Shown here: piece after piece, positions 26,098 through 36,900 of the stretch
How the letters are laid out: each line of letters starts with the position of its first letter
How positions within the stretch are numbered: position 1 is the first letter of the stretch
DNA from: Laccaria trichodermophora
Lineage: Eukaryota > Basidiomycota > Agaricomycetes > Agaricales > Hydnangiaceae
DNA: 64,000 nt
Direction: 5' to 3'
Assembly (NCBI GenBank): GCA_018417955.1
Contig: JACTVC010000027.1
Location: 372,001 to 436,000, forward strand
Made by a program: the position numbers and the translations under genes
Notes under the pieces: model-generated
Database searches by the model: none
The model's input: the letters and a program-made list of their open reading frames with translations, nothing else
What the model was told of the DNA's origin: nothing

Positions 26098-27611
26098 ATT
26101 CGAATAGAGGAGGTGAAGCGGCGCGCTTGGCTTTGATTATACGACATCATGCATCGAAGGAAAAGAAAGGTGTAAGATATGAATAAAGTATCCAGCAGTT
26201 TGAGAAGGTCTTTCGTTGTTTATTCGATAGGTTTTAGAACGTCGACACAGGTCACATGCCAGTTGCTTTACGACTCTCGACTCTGATCCTCGACAGTCGA
26301 GGTGAGCTTGAGGTTCGGGATCGCTCGGTCCGGAGCATTTGTCTTCAATGATCCGTGATGCTATCCGCACATCCGCTCAGGTACACCGGAATGATATTGC
26401 AGGGCGTCGGGACCTGATGCACACAGGTCGACGCGTTCCAAACAGCTTCATTTTGACTTTTGAGGCAAAACACTCCGATGAAAAAGGGGTACCAAGGTCA
26501 ACAATCGAAACGAAACAACTTGAAAACAAAATGTGCGACAGCTCGCTCGATGCTGCCCGAACTTAACGCTCAAGCACTCAAGCCTCAGATGCACTGCACG
26601 ACTCCGACGGCTGCGCACTCTAGGCACCAGGCTTGAAGTTGTATCCGTTGAAATAGACTTTTTCATCAGAGTTTGATACACCATAGTCCATCATCTATGT
26701 TTTTTTTTTTCGCTGAGTTGCAATTGTTAGCCGGTTGCATGTGGGCCCATTTGTAGGTGCACTTGAATGGTGAGTATATGTATACAATAGCGGTTGGTAA
26801 TACTTGGTATCTTCCGAACTCTCAAGGGTCGACTGAATAAAAGTCGACGTCCTGCTCCTGAGCCCCCTAGTAAGTTTAAATCCTTATAAGGGCCATCAAA
26901 CTCACCTGAACAAAGATGAGATACATACACGCGGTGTGTCGGAAGGCGTGCAAGCGTTTGGCCTCAAACAAGTGGGTAATTAAAACGGATTCAATCAAGT
27001 CGTCCGTGAACCAGTCCGAACCTCTATAGCAAACCCTGCCTCCGATCAGAAAAAAAGGAAACACTAGTTGTGTGCGAGTTTTATGTATACTTATGATATA
27101 TCGCTGTGCCACAGGGCACCGCACCAGTGGCGCAACGACCTAGGTGCCTTTATACACCAGAGGACAATGTGCGCACACCAATCATGCATTGGACTTGGAG
27201 GTAGGAGCCAGTCGGTATCGTTTGTATCTCCCGAATCTCTAAATACAAGAAATTGAGTCCACGCAGACTCAGTTAACTTGAAAGTTGTTACAGACAGAAA
27301 GGACAGATGCGGAACAGAAAGGCGTACCAGAAAAGAAAGCAGGTAATACTAGTCAGCTCTGCGATTTTGCCTATCATCAACGAAAAGGTAGAGAGTCTGA
27401 AGGGGGAGGAAACCCTGACACGAAAACTCACGAAAAAGTCTCCGTTCGCTCGTTTGTCTCCAGAACTCCCAAAAAAAACAACGTTCTATGATTATAAGCC
27501 CCCAAAAGCAGCCCAACAAAAAACGACATGAAAAAAAAACCACGACTCAATAATTTACGGCTTCCCCCCACCTGCTCTCATGAACACCCTCCTGAAATAC
27601 CTAGGTCTGTG
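26098..27611. other. intergenic, nothing supported
   Basis: 1.5 kb between the PGI stop and the convergent Ser/Pro-rich gene. There are only short shadow frames, with no RNA gene or repeat that I can support. Confidence 0.4.
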
Positions 27612-30600
27612 TCAAAACCCAAACGCAGGCAACGGAACACTCCCCGCACTCTTCGTCCTCCCCCTCCCCTTCTTCCCATTCCCAGGCGGCGGAGGAGAAG
27701 ACGGACCAGCGAGCAGCGTGAGCCCACACGATAAATTATTAGGCACCTCTCCGTCCCATTCCTCCGTTAGGTGGTGGTGTTTGAAGGAGGGTGGTGGAAT
27801 GGGAGTGATGGGCGTACGAGCAGCGGCCGGTTTGCTTTTAGAGACCCACATGAACGGGGTAGATCCCGTTTTTTCTTCGAGTTGTCCCTCTGCCTCTGCC
27901 TCTTCCTCCGCATCAGAAAGGGAAAAAGCACTGCTGCTCCCACTTGCACTCCCCTGTCTCTTCTTCTTCCCCCACACCCCTTCAAGCTCATCCTTCTCAC
28001 CACCAACACACCCCTCACCCTCCAACGAAATATCCAAAACGAACGCATGCTCTCCTTCTCCTTCTCCTTCTTCCCCACCTGCACCCACACCTGCCCCGGG
28101 ACCAACAGACTTCCCCCTCTTCCTCCTTCTCAACCTTCCATCCTCGAAAAACGCCATGGACACCGCGTCTGCGAATTTCCGTTTTGGCAGGGGTATCGGT
28201 ACGTGTTTCCTGTCGGGTATCGTATGTGTATGTGCAGCCCTCCCCCCTCCCGGTATAGGTACAGATAAAGGCACACGGGGAGAGCGTCCCCTCTCCTCCT
28301 CAACCTCAACCTCAAACCCAGTCGCAGGAGCAGGCGCAGAATAATCAACTCTATAACTCCTAGGCAACCCTCCCTTCCTCCTCCCCCCAGCCCTGACGCT
28401 TATAGGCGATACCGTAGAATCGAGGTCGTCTGCTGGTGATGGAGGCGCATAGGCCATTGGTGAAGGTGGGTCATGGTCGTAGGGTTCGTGGTCGTGATCG
28501 AAATTTCCAGAGCCGGAGTGACTCTTCCTTCTCCTCTTCTCATGTGTTGAAGTTGAAGTTGAGTGGGTGGAAAAACGATCGTCGTCCCAAGGCCTTGCGT
28601 ACCGGATAGGACTCGGGCTTGGTGTTTCGTTTCCATAGTACTGGGCTTCATGAAAAGATACGCCATCGTGATCCTGATCGTCATCGACGAAAAACTCGAT
28701 TGGGGAGGTAGGTGAATCGTCTGCGTCTGTGACTGCGCATGAGTGATATGGGTTGGAGGAGGGGAAGGGATGCATGAATTGCGGAAGCGGTGGGGATGAT
28801 GTATTCGAGTTTGAAAATGGGGGAGGAGAAGACGAGGAGGAAGGAGATGGGGATGGCGGTGGGGATGAAGAAGATGACAGAGCAGGGGAGGAAGGAGAGG
28901 GAGATGGGAAAGGGCGTGTGAATATGGGTGGTGAGGATGATGTGTACATGGGTGGTGAAGCTGATATCGATATCTCAGAGTCCCGCCGAAATGGATGGGT
29001 TTCGTTGGAGGAGGAGGAAGAGAGGAGCGTCGTCGGTGTACTTAACGTCGGTGTAGTCTGTACACTCAACGAAGACGTAGGCGTTCCAACCATCCCGCTA
29101 GAAGAAGGCGAAGAAGGCAACGTAGCAGACCTCCCAGGCCTCGTCGTCGTTCCTGACCAACTTGCACCCACGAACGCAGACCCTACACCAACAGCACTCA
29201 ACGTCAACACTGGTCTTTCCCTCCCCTGTCCAGTCGTTGATGTTGATGTTGGGGTGGGGCTTCCAGCGGGGGACGATTCCAATGACCCTGATTTAGTCCA
29301 AGAAGTGGTAATCTGCGGCTGAGGTCTATTTCTTCGCTCAACGCCTGGATCTGGTGAAAGAGGTGAAAAAGAAGGAGAACCTCGGGGAATTGGGGGTGGT
29401 AAAGACAGAGGTACCAGTGTCGGATCTCCCAAGACCCCAACACCGCCATCCAAAGGCCCAGCACCAGCACCAAAAGTAATCGAACTCCTCAAAGGCGACG
29501 GTTCCCCACTAATACTCCTCCTCGCATTCTGCTGCATCCTCTTCATAGAACTCGAAATCGAGCGGGGTCTCTGCTTTTGCCTCCTCTGTTGATCCACACC
29601 ATGAACCCGTGCTAAAAAAGAATCAGCAGAATGATCCCTCCTCTTCATCCTCGTCCTCACCACCTGCGTCTGGCTTTGTGTTTGTGTTTGTGTGATCCTA
29701 CTCCCACAGGGGTTCAAGTCGACCGGACGGGAAGCCCATGAGTATGATATTGGCATGCCCCCTCCTCTTGATGAGGTTGATGGTTTGGAGAAGGAGGTCC
29801 TAGAGGAACCGGGAGAAGATGTGAAGTTGGAGATGGACCCGGAACTTGTTCGTGGGCGTTTCACTTTTGCTGGTGCGGGGATGGAGGACCGTCCTCCTGG
29901 ATTTGGGTTTGGGTTTGGACTTGTGGGAGGGGCTGAATGGAGGGGTGGTGGTGGTGGTGGTGAGGATGATGTTGATGGGTCGGAGAGGGTTGTAGGGATG
30001 AAGGCAGGAGAAGACGAAGCAGAAGAGGGGACCGCAGAAGTCGGAGGGAGAAGAGGAGGAGGTTCAACGATGAGCGGCTGATACCTCATCTTCTTAGTAG
30101 CAGTCGTACCCGTAGACGTAGCCGTATTCCTTGGTGGAGAAGGCACAACAAGCAACACCTTTGAAGACGGCGTCCTCTGATGTGCTTGCGCTTGCTGGTG
30201 GTGGTACGTAGACCCAATTTTATTAACGGGCGGAGGCGACCTCGACGGTGCACCACCACCCTTCAAGTTCAAGTTCCCAGCATCGGATGGTAGCACGGCC
30301 CTCGCCTCACCCTTCCCCATAACCGTCCGTCCAATCTCCAACCTCGCAAGGCTAGGCTGCAGCCTCACGGGCGACGCTGTCGTTTGTCTCGGTATAGGTA
30401 TAGGTATAGGCTGTGGCCGTTTAGAACGGGGCGGTTGGCCAAGGGGAGGGAGGGGGATTGGGATGGGCATCTCTATTTGTAGGTCGTAGTCATACTCATG
30501 CCCCGGGGGTGGTGGGGGTGGAGGGGGTGGAGGTGTAGGTGGAAGAGGGGAGGAGGCCTGTACGTCGGTACCGGTGTTGGGATTCTCCTGTCCCTGATGT

Positions 30601-30812
30601 TGAGGTTTCTGAATCTTCCCGAAAAGCCCTCGGAGGCGGGGACTGTTCATTAATGACGATGAAGCGGGTGAGGAGTCTGGGTCGATCCCGGGTGAGGAGG
30701 AGGATGAGGATGATGAAGGGGGTGAGAGGGTATTTTGGGATTGGGATTGGGAATGAGAATGAACGTGGCGGGATGCGGCGTGTTCGGGGAACCCAGAGAC
30801 GGAGAGCGCCAT
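27612..30812 (-). CDS. 1,066-aa Ser/Pro-rich low-complexity protein
   Basis: A single uninterrupted open frame of 1,066 codons starts MALSVSGFPEHAASRHVHSH and ends VPLPAFGF. It is dominated by poly-Ser and poly-Pro runs (for example PPTPPPPPPPPPP) and short His/Gln repeats, with basic patches such as RLRRRKRGKSVG near the C-terminus. No folded domain, signal peptide or membrane segment is evident, so it is probably an intrinsically disordered regulatory or scaffold protein. Frame persistence across 3.2 kb of repetitive sequence without a stop supports coding. Several long frames on the plus strand opposite (28753-29322, for instance) are composition shadows. Function unknown. Confidence 0.75.
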   Translation of the reverse strand: MALSVSGFPEHAASRHVHSHSQSQSQNTLSPPSSSSSSSSPGIDPDSSPASSSLMNSPRLRGLFGKIQKPQHQGQENPNTGTDVQASSPLPPTPPPPPPPPPPGHEYDYDLQIEMPIPIPLPPLGQPPRSKRPQPIPIPIPRQTTASPVRLQPSLARLEIGRTVMGKGEARAVLPSDAGNLNLKGGGAPSRSPPPVNKIGSTYHHQQAQAHQRTPSSKVLLVVPSPPRNTATSTGTTATKKMRYQPLIVEPPPLLPPTSAVPSSASSSPAFIPTTLSDPSTSSSPPPPPPLHSAPPTSPNPNPNPGGRSSIPAPAKVKRPRTSSGSISNFTSSPGSSRTSFSKPSTSSRGGGMPISYSWASRPVDLNPCGSRITQTQTQSQTQVVRTRMKRRDHSADSFLARVHGVDQQRRQKQRPRSISSSMKRMQQNARRSISGEPSPLRSSITFGAGAGPLDGGVGVLGDPTLVPLSLPPPIPRGSPSFSPLSPDPGVERRNRPQPQITTSWTKSGSLESSPAGSPTPTSTSTTGQGRERPVLTLSAVGVGSAFVGASWSGTTTRPGRSATLPSSPSSSGMVGTPTSSLSVQTTPTLSTPTTLLSSSSSNETHPFRRDSEISISASPPMYTSSSPPIFTRPFPSPSPSSPALSSSSSPPPSPSPSSSSSPPPFSNSNTSSPPLPQFMHPFPSSNPYHSCAVTDADDSPTSPIEFFVDDDQDHDGVSFHEAQYYGNETPSPSPIRYARPWDDDRFSTHSTSTSTHEKRRRKSHSGSGNFDHDHEPYDHDPPSPMAYAPPSPADDLDSTVSPISVRAGGRRKGGLPRSYRVDYSAPAPATGFEVEVEEERGRSPRVPLSVPIPGGGRAAHTHTIPDRKHVPIPLPKRKFADAVSMAFFEDGRLRRRKRGKSVGPGAGVGAGGEEGEGEGEHAFVLDISLEGEGCVGGEKDELEGVWGKKKRQGSASGSSSAFSLSDAEEEAEAEGQLEEKTGSTPFMWVSKSKPAAARTPITPIPPPSFKHHHLTEEWDGEVPNNLSCGLTLLAGPSSPPPPGNGKKGRGRTKSAGSVPLPAFGF

Positions 30813-32131
30813 CGCTTTTTGAAGGATTCAGCGAGATGATTTTGTTGAGATCATACATACATACATACCTGGTATTTTCTGAAGTCGACAGAAAAAAAGG
30901 AAAGAGAGAGGTTTGTGTCCAAGAGTTCTTAAGTATATTTCACACTAACCTGATGTATGATGTGCCATTTTGATTAACTTACTCGCAACCAAGCGAACCA
31001 CAACAAATCGATTCGATTCAATTCGCAATGATCTCCGTCGGACCAGCTTCTTCCATCATGCGACGTCGGGATGGATGATTCATTGTATACAGTTCAATGT
31101 CATCTCTCTCAAGTAATAGACCAAGTAGGTGCGTCACTCATGCAATCCTACAAGAATCACATACCATGAATTTCGGGATGGAGATCTAGCGTTTGGACCT
31201 CTCTCCGCCGGGTTACGCACTCGGGCTCTGTTGGATCTTTGTCTCGCCGTTCTGGGCCGTTTGATTCCTCATCCCCACCCAGTGGTCCGTTTGATCTCCG
31301 TCCCATCCTCCTTCCAATGGGTCGTTTGATCTCCATCCTCGTGCTGTGTGTGATCCCCATCCTCGTGCTGGTCTCCAGCTGCGCTGTTTGATGATCCCCA
31401 TCCCCATCCCCTTACTCCGAATTATCCAGCTCGCCCACGGTTCGTCCTAGTTTCACGCCGTTCACGTCATCTCAAGCGCTGAAACGTCGCTTTTTTTTTT
31501 GAAGAAAGCCCCAAATAGTAACGAACCATATATAGAATTCAATCAATGGGGATCAAGATTGAGTAAGTGATGGCGGAACATCACTATCACTATGATCATC
31601 ATTAACCACTGCATGCAGGCTTCACGTATGTATGTTGCAACACTTGTAACGTGGTCGTGGCAGCCGTATGGGGATTTGAGAGGGAAGAGGGGAGAAACCA
31701 TGTAAGTAGGGAAGATCTGTGAAGGTAAGGAGTATGTTGATCACATCGAACAGAATACCATGAGGCATTGATCGTCGAGAACACATATATCTTACTATCA
31801 ACTCGAAGCGAAGAAAGATTACCGAGTACAGAAGGGGTGTTTGCATTTGATAGAGTATATGCATGCGACCTCGAGCTCGTTTCCGCACTTGGAAGCGTGA
31901 TGATGACGACAAGACAAACTGAACATTCATAGAGTGTGTTACTCCCAATGGCGCACAGGCTCCGAGTTCGAGAGGCACGACAAGCTTAATGTCTATAGCT
32001 CCGAACTTACGCTTGGAAGCCTGACTTTGGACAACAGGTATGGTATGGTATCAATTCGACAGCACGGACTGTCGCGTAAATGGACGCGTCCGAATTTGAA
32101 CTGGCGTTTGAGGAGGTTGTTTCAGTAAAAA
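30813..32131. other. intergenic with short imperfect repeats
   Basis: No supported gene. Between about 31250 and 31400 a motif of the type CGTTTGAT(C)TCC...CCCATCCTC repeats imperfectly several times. The rest is unstructured up to the candidate Helitron terminus at 32132. Confidence 0.35.
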
Positions 32132-32159
32132 CGAGCCTGTGACCCGTGCTACGCACGGG
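32132..32159 (-). repeat. candidate 3' terminal hairpin of the Helitron
   Basis: On the minus strand a 7-bp GC-rich hairpin (CCCGTGC, 3-nt loop, GCACGGG; 32143-32159) is followed 11 nt later by CTCG and then a T run. Helitron 3' ends have a short GC hairpin 10-12 nt before CTRR, inserted before T. The geometry and the orientation relative to the RepHel gene fit, but CTCG is not the canonical CTRR, so the exact end is tentative. Confidence 0.45.
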
Positions 32160-32261
32160 CTACCTTTTTGTCCATACAACTTACTTAAACCTAGTAGGGT
32201 GACAGAAAAATCATGTTAAGTTAAAGGTGTACATTTAAAGGTAGTCTATGAAACTGAAAGG

Positions 32262-33280
32262 TCAGTCTCGCTCCAATTCGATGCGACGTTTCTTGGGTGG
32301 CCCTTGAGCTGGAGTCGGAGTTGTGGGAGTAGCCGGAGCCTTGCGCTTATAGTCTATCAGTCCTTTACCAGCGCGAGGTGTTCTTGCAGGTGCTAAAGAG
32401 TATGACAGGTCAGATCTCGTAACATCAAAACATAAGAAAAAACTGACTGTCCAAGGAATTCGGAATGGTTGCTGTTGAATTGCTTTGCTGCCCAAGAAAA
32501 ACAATATTTTCCACTTTCAAGTGGAATCGTTCCACCATAGCCGAATCGGGCTTGAAGGTAGCACCCATGAGGAAACCCGAGACAGATATAAACCGCCTAT
32601 TGTATGGAAGTGGCTTCCCAGTTTTATAGCGTGGAGAATCAGGGATGAAGCAGGAGAAGGAAGTGACAGGTTTCGAGGAGCTCGATTTGACATCCTTGAG
32701 GGTTGAAATATATTGCTCGATGTCAACGTCAAATGTCGCTTCCTTTTCTTCGCAGTTTGATGCTGCTCCGGAAATGTGTAGGTATGCACGCTGGGCTGGG
32801 TCGATCGAGAATGATGCACTATCTTCACTGTCAGCTGATGGCGGTGTAAGGGGGACAATCTGGCAGGGAAAATATTGAGCAAAGCATCAAACAACAAAAA
32901 CACAGGGACTGACCCATTGAATATCTCCAACAAAATCATAATTCTCCTTTGAGTCGGGATGGGGATGTACATGTGCCCCATCCTCCATTTTGGCAATCTG
33001 GCAGAGAAATATGTCAATCTATATGTTGCATATATGACAGAAAAGAAATCCAGAAGAGACTCACCGTTGCATATATCAGATATAATCTGATCTCATCACT
33101 TCCAAACACCATATCAGAGCCATTGAAATAAGACAAAGTGCCAAGAAGAAATTCGCAATTTGGTGAACCGACATATATTTGAGCGTCCAACATGATCTTC
33201 TTGGATGAGCCAGGTATGGGCCGTGAGTTTCCCACTGCAGCGATTGCAGTGATAGTCGCAAGGCCAGGAGAAGCAGTCAT
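32262..33280 (-). CDS. spliced hypothetical protein inside the Helitron, possible OB-fold-type
   Basis: Exons 33280-33065, 32997-32914 and 32859-32448 join in frame through 67- and 54-bp introns (GTGAGT...GCCAG, GTCAGT...GCCAG). The product begins MTASPGLATITAIAAVGNSR and contains EFLLGTLSYFNGSDMVF, IAKMEDGAHVHPHPDSKENY and DFVGDIQWIVPL, then FICLGFLMGATFKPD. A likely last part ends in a basic, nuclear-signal-like tail (GPPKKRRIELERD) with its stop at 32262. The final intron join is uncertain: the obvious 55-bp intron breaks the frame, while read-through keeps it. The alternating beta pattern suggests an OB-like single-strand binding fold, which is inference only. It lies between the RepHel gene and the candidate 3' terminus on the same strand, so it probably moves with the element. 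Confidence 0.6.
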
Positions 33281-33629
33281 CAAGGTGTTTGAGTGGAATT
33301 GTAAATGTAGAAGTTGAGTGCAGGCTGGCCATGCATGTCGGGCAAATTTATACGTGGATATGAAAGAAATTTCGTCAACTTTCCAGCAGCGTCTATGCCA
33401 CACTCAATTTGGCAAGTGCTTATCTAACACTAATCTACGTACCAAATTTGCGCTCGAGAGAATCAGATGGTGCTTGAATGACCATGTCTGATTCATTTTC
33501 TGAGAAGATCTGAGCAAAATCGTGCAACGTAGACAGAGGAAGGATCCAACTTGAAAGTTCGAGCACATTCAACAAACAAAGCAGGCTTGGCTCATGGTAT
33601 TACGCTTATTGAACTATGTTCTATTGAAT

Positions 33630-33760
33630 ACAATTCCTCTATGGTGTAATGGTCTAATGGGCTGCCTTCTGTGTATAACATGTGGTGCGCCTGATTCCGA
33701 AGCTGTAGGTTCAATCCACTGTTAAGCCCAGAATTTTGCAAGGTTCACTCCCCAGTCAAG
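33630..33760 (+). other. tRNA-like internal promoter pair, possible SINE or tRNA relic
   Basis: TGGTGTAATGG (about 33642-33652) matches an A box, and GGTTCAATCC (33708-33717) matches a B box with roughly normal spacing. The flanking arms do not pair into a proper cloverleaf, so this is not called as a functional tRNA. It lies between the small Helitron gene and the RepHel stop. Confidence 0.25.
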
Positions 33761-33995
33761 CCCATGATTTCACATATGAATAATGTCATATCTACCTTTT
33801 TATCCCTCACTCTCTTATTGAATTGATAGGGAAGCAAAGAAAAGTACCACCAACAGGGCTACAGCCAAATCTAACATGCCTTTCTTTTTTTCTGCTTATG
33901 TTTTTTTTGCACACAGGACCTTTTTTTACGTAGTTATCTTCCACTTCTAGCAGGGTAGCAGGTAGTCCATCTCAAGCAGAATATATGTTTCATTA

Positions 33996-36900
33996 TTAAT
34001 TAAGAAGCACCTCTTCGTATACTACATTACGTGTAACTGGTTCAAGTGCAGTTTCAGGCAAAAGAATTTTTATGTTTTGACTTGATGTTGCACGGGAAAG
34101 CGCGACATAGAGCTGTCCATGGGCAAAAACTGGAACCCGAGCATCAAGACCAACATATGTCACTGACTGCCCCTGGGCTTTGTTGATTGAGAGTGCAAAG
34201 GCCAGTCGAACAGGGAATTGGCGGCGCTTGAATTGGAAGGTCACGTCGGCAGCACCTGAAGGCGTCAAAGTGATTCGTGGAATCAAAGCTATTTCACCAT
34301 CATGCTCTCCCCCTATCAAGCGTGCCTCAAGGACCCTATTTGACATCCGTGTTATGACCATTCGAGTCCCATTACACAATCCCATTGAAGGCAAGAGATT
34401 TCGAAGTAAAATGATAGGGCAGCCGATTTTCAAGTTCAGTTCACCAGGAGGAAGACTGGATGAGTTGATGGATCGAAGAAACTCCACCGGTATGTTGTCA
34501 CCATCATCTGGGTCTGCCCCAGCTTCTTGTACCAGTTCGTCAGCGCTGATGTATTGACGCACATCGCCCATCATCTTCTCTAACATTTTCTGGTTCATCT
34601 CCCCTACATCAGCATTGCGTGGTGCTAGAATCATACGGTTCAAAAAGTATTCTGGAGGAGGAGGAGGATTAGAGTCAATGGCGGGGTAAATGCAATTGAT
34701 GAGTGAGTCGTCATTGGCAATTCTCATGTGCTCTGGAAAGCGAACCTGCGAGTCGCTATCCATATTCTGACCATGTCCCACCTCTAGAAGCCATTGAGAA
34801 AATTGCTGGACATCAGCTGTCCCTTGCTGTAACCGCATGTTCTGTCGCAGGAAAAGAATCTCCACATTCTCCCAAAGGTGTGATCGCTGAATCGTCGCAT
34901 TGATAATATCCTCACGCGAGCCTTTTGGTACAACAGGGAGGGTCTGCAAGAAATCGCCACCCAGAATAACAGTTATACCTCCAAATGGCCGATCATCATT
35001 GCGGATGTCTCGAAGTGTTCGGTCAACTGCCTCGACTGCATGGCGGTGTTGGGCACCTATTTCATCCCAGATAATCGCTCTCACGGAGCACATAAGGTCA
35101 GCGCGAGGGGTGTTCTTTGAGATACAACAGATTGATGTTTCAGTGAGGTTGTCGATAGGGATTTTGAAGACAGAGTATGCGGTTCTTCCACCACGAATGA
35201 GGAGGGCGGATATTCCAGAGGATGACACACAGAGAATAATAAGTCCTTCACTTCGCAATTTAGCACAGATAGTATTGTACACGTAGGTTTTCCCTGACCC
35301 GCCTTGCCCATTCAGGAAGAAAACCTTTGGATCTTGGTGCTCAATTGACTCGATGATCCGTAAATAAGCTGCTCGCTGGTCATCATTGAGTGTCGGAAGG
35401 CGGGTGTCAAGCTCTGCACGCTCGATATTTGGATTGTAGTTCAATTGTTCCAAAATCAATGGATTGAGTGTGAGTGCAGCCCAATTGCGCAGAGGTCGAG
35501 GCATGGAGGGAAAGTCGGTGAGACTATGCCCAGAGTCACCAAGGATCTTGTTGAGCAAAAAAAGCCCATAGTCGTACACATCTTCTGGAGGTGGGTTCTG
35601 AATGCCCATAGCTTGCATCCTCCTCTCCAAATCATCACAAATGTGGTGTCGGAATTCATACCAGAGCACATCTGGCTGAGCAGGTTCTGCAAAGAGGAGA
35701 AGTGTTGCAAAGAGGTGGCGAAGTCGAGTGCCTGTCTGCATTTCGCAAGCCTCTTGAAGACAGAGTCTCCATTCCCCGTCGTCCTCTAGAAGACCACGGG
35801 CAAGGCAAGCTGAATAGAATGTTGGGAGTGGTTCTGCATACCCAGGAACCCTTCGGAGATCTTCAAAAGATTTTGGGCCTTTAACAACTGTGAGAAGTGT
35901 GCGAAGATAAAATTGTTCTCCAGCAGTCGGTTTAATAAAGTACATTCTACCAAGCGCAAAACCTCGCTGGCGAATACTCCACTTCCTCTTGTTGGTATCA
36001 TAAACAAAATGTTGTGGAAATTCTTGATAGGTGTATTTGCGAGCTTCTTCCCCAAGTGGTCCAGGATCAGCATTGGCCTCGAAGAAGGCAGTCAGAGATG
36101 TTCGTTGGTGAGCGCCACGTTCAAGGACAGTATCGAGATCTTGGATATTGGGATTGAAGATGACCATGTGATGATTGGGAAGGTGGACTTGCAGTCGGAC
36201 AACATTTGGGATCTGCTCATGAAGATCATAATGGAATATACGCCAAACTGCATCAGGTGCAGAGATATAGCGACCATTGATAAACCGTTTGACTTCGTCT
36301 TGAAAGTTGACTTCCAGAGCAGCGCGATCCGGACCCTTTTGAATATACTTGAAGACGTATTTGAATGTCCCAAGTGAGGTAGCACACTCAACATTGATAT
36401 GGCAGTCGAAAAGTCCACAAAGAAATGGGTTGTATGGCACTATCCATCGGTTGTCCACCAGCCTTCCCCCCACTTCATATGCTCTACCATCATCTGGTCG
36501 GCGATAAAGAGGGAATCCGTGACCATCCATGGTTGTAAACTCCTGAAAATCCTTGGGGTAGCATTTTGCACATTTTCCATCGCCATCCTTCATACATTGT
36601 GCATTGGGGTTTTCTACTCCGCAAGGCCCATGTACCATGCACCGCTTAACTGTTTCGAATAGGAGAGGCTGGGTCTCTGGGTCAGGCCAGCTGGCGGAAA
36701 TACAGAGATCGATGTCGTCGGGGGTGAGAAGCTTATGCGGTTCCTTGAGGAAAATGAGAATGTGCATGTGTGGAAGTCCCCGCTTTTGGAATTCAATGGT
36801 ATAGACATATGCAACAGCCTGTCCAAAGATACCATGCTTGTAAATATACTCGACGATAGCTTTTCTTTTCATTTGAAACACGCGTGCTACCAAATCAGGA

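Noticed and set aside
28753..29322. 189-aa plus-strand frame rich in Glu/Gly/Asp opposite the Ser/Pro-rich gene
   Set aside because: It is the composition shadow of the Ser/Pro codons on the minus strand; several similar frames occur along the same gene.
33640..33720. Functional tRNA gene
   Set aside because: A and B boxes are present, but acceptor, anticodon and T stems do not pair; kept only as a possible relic.
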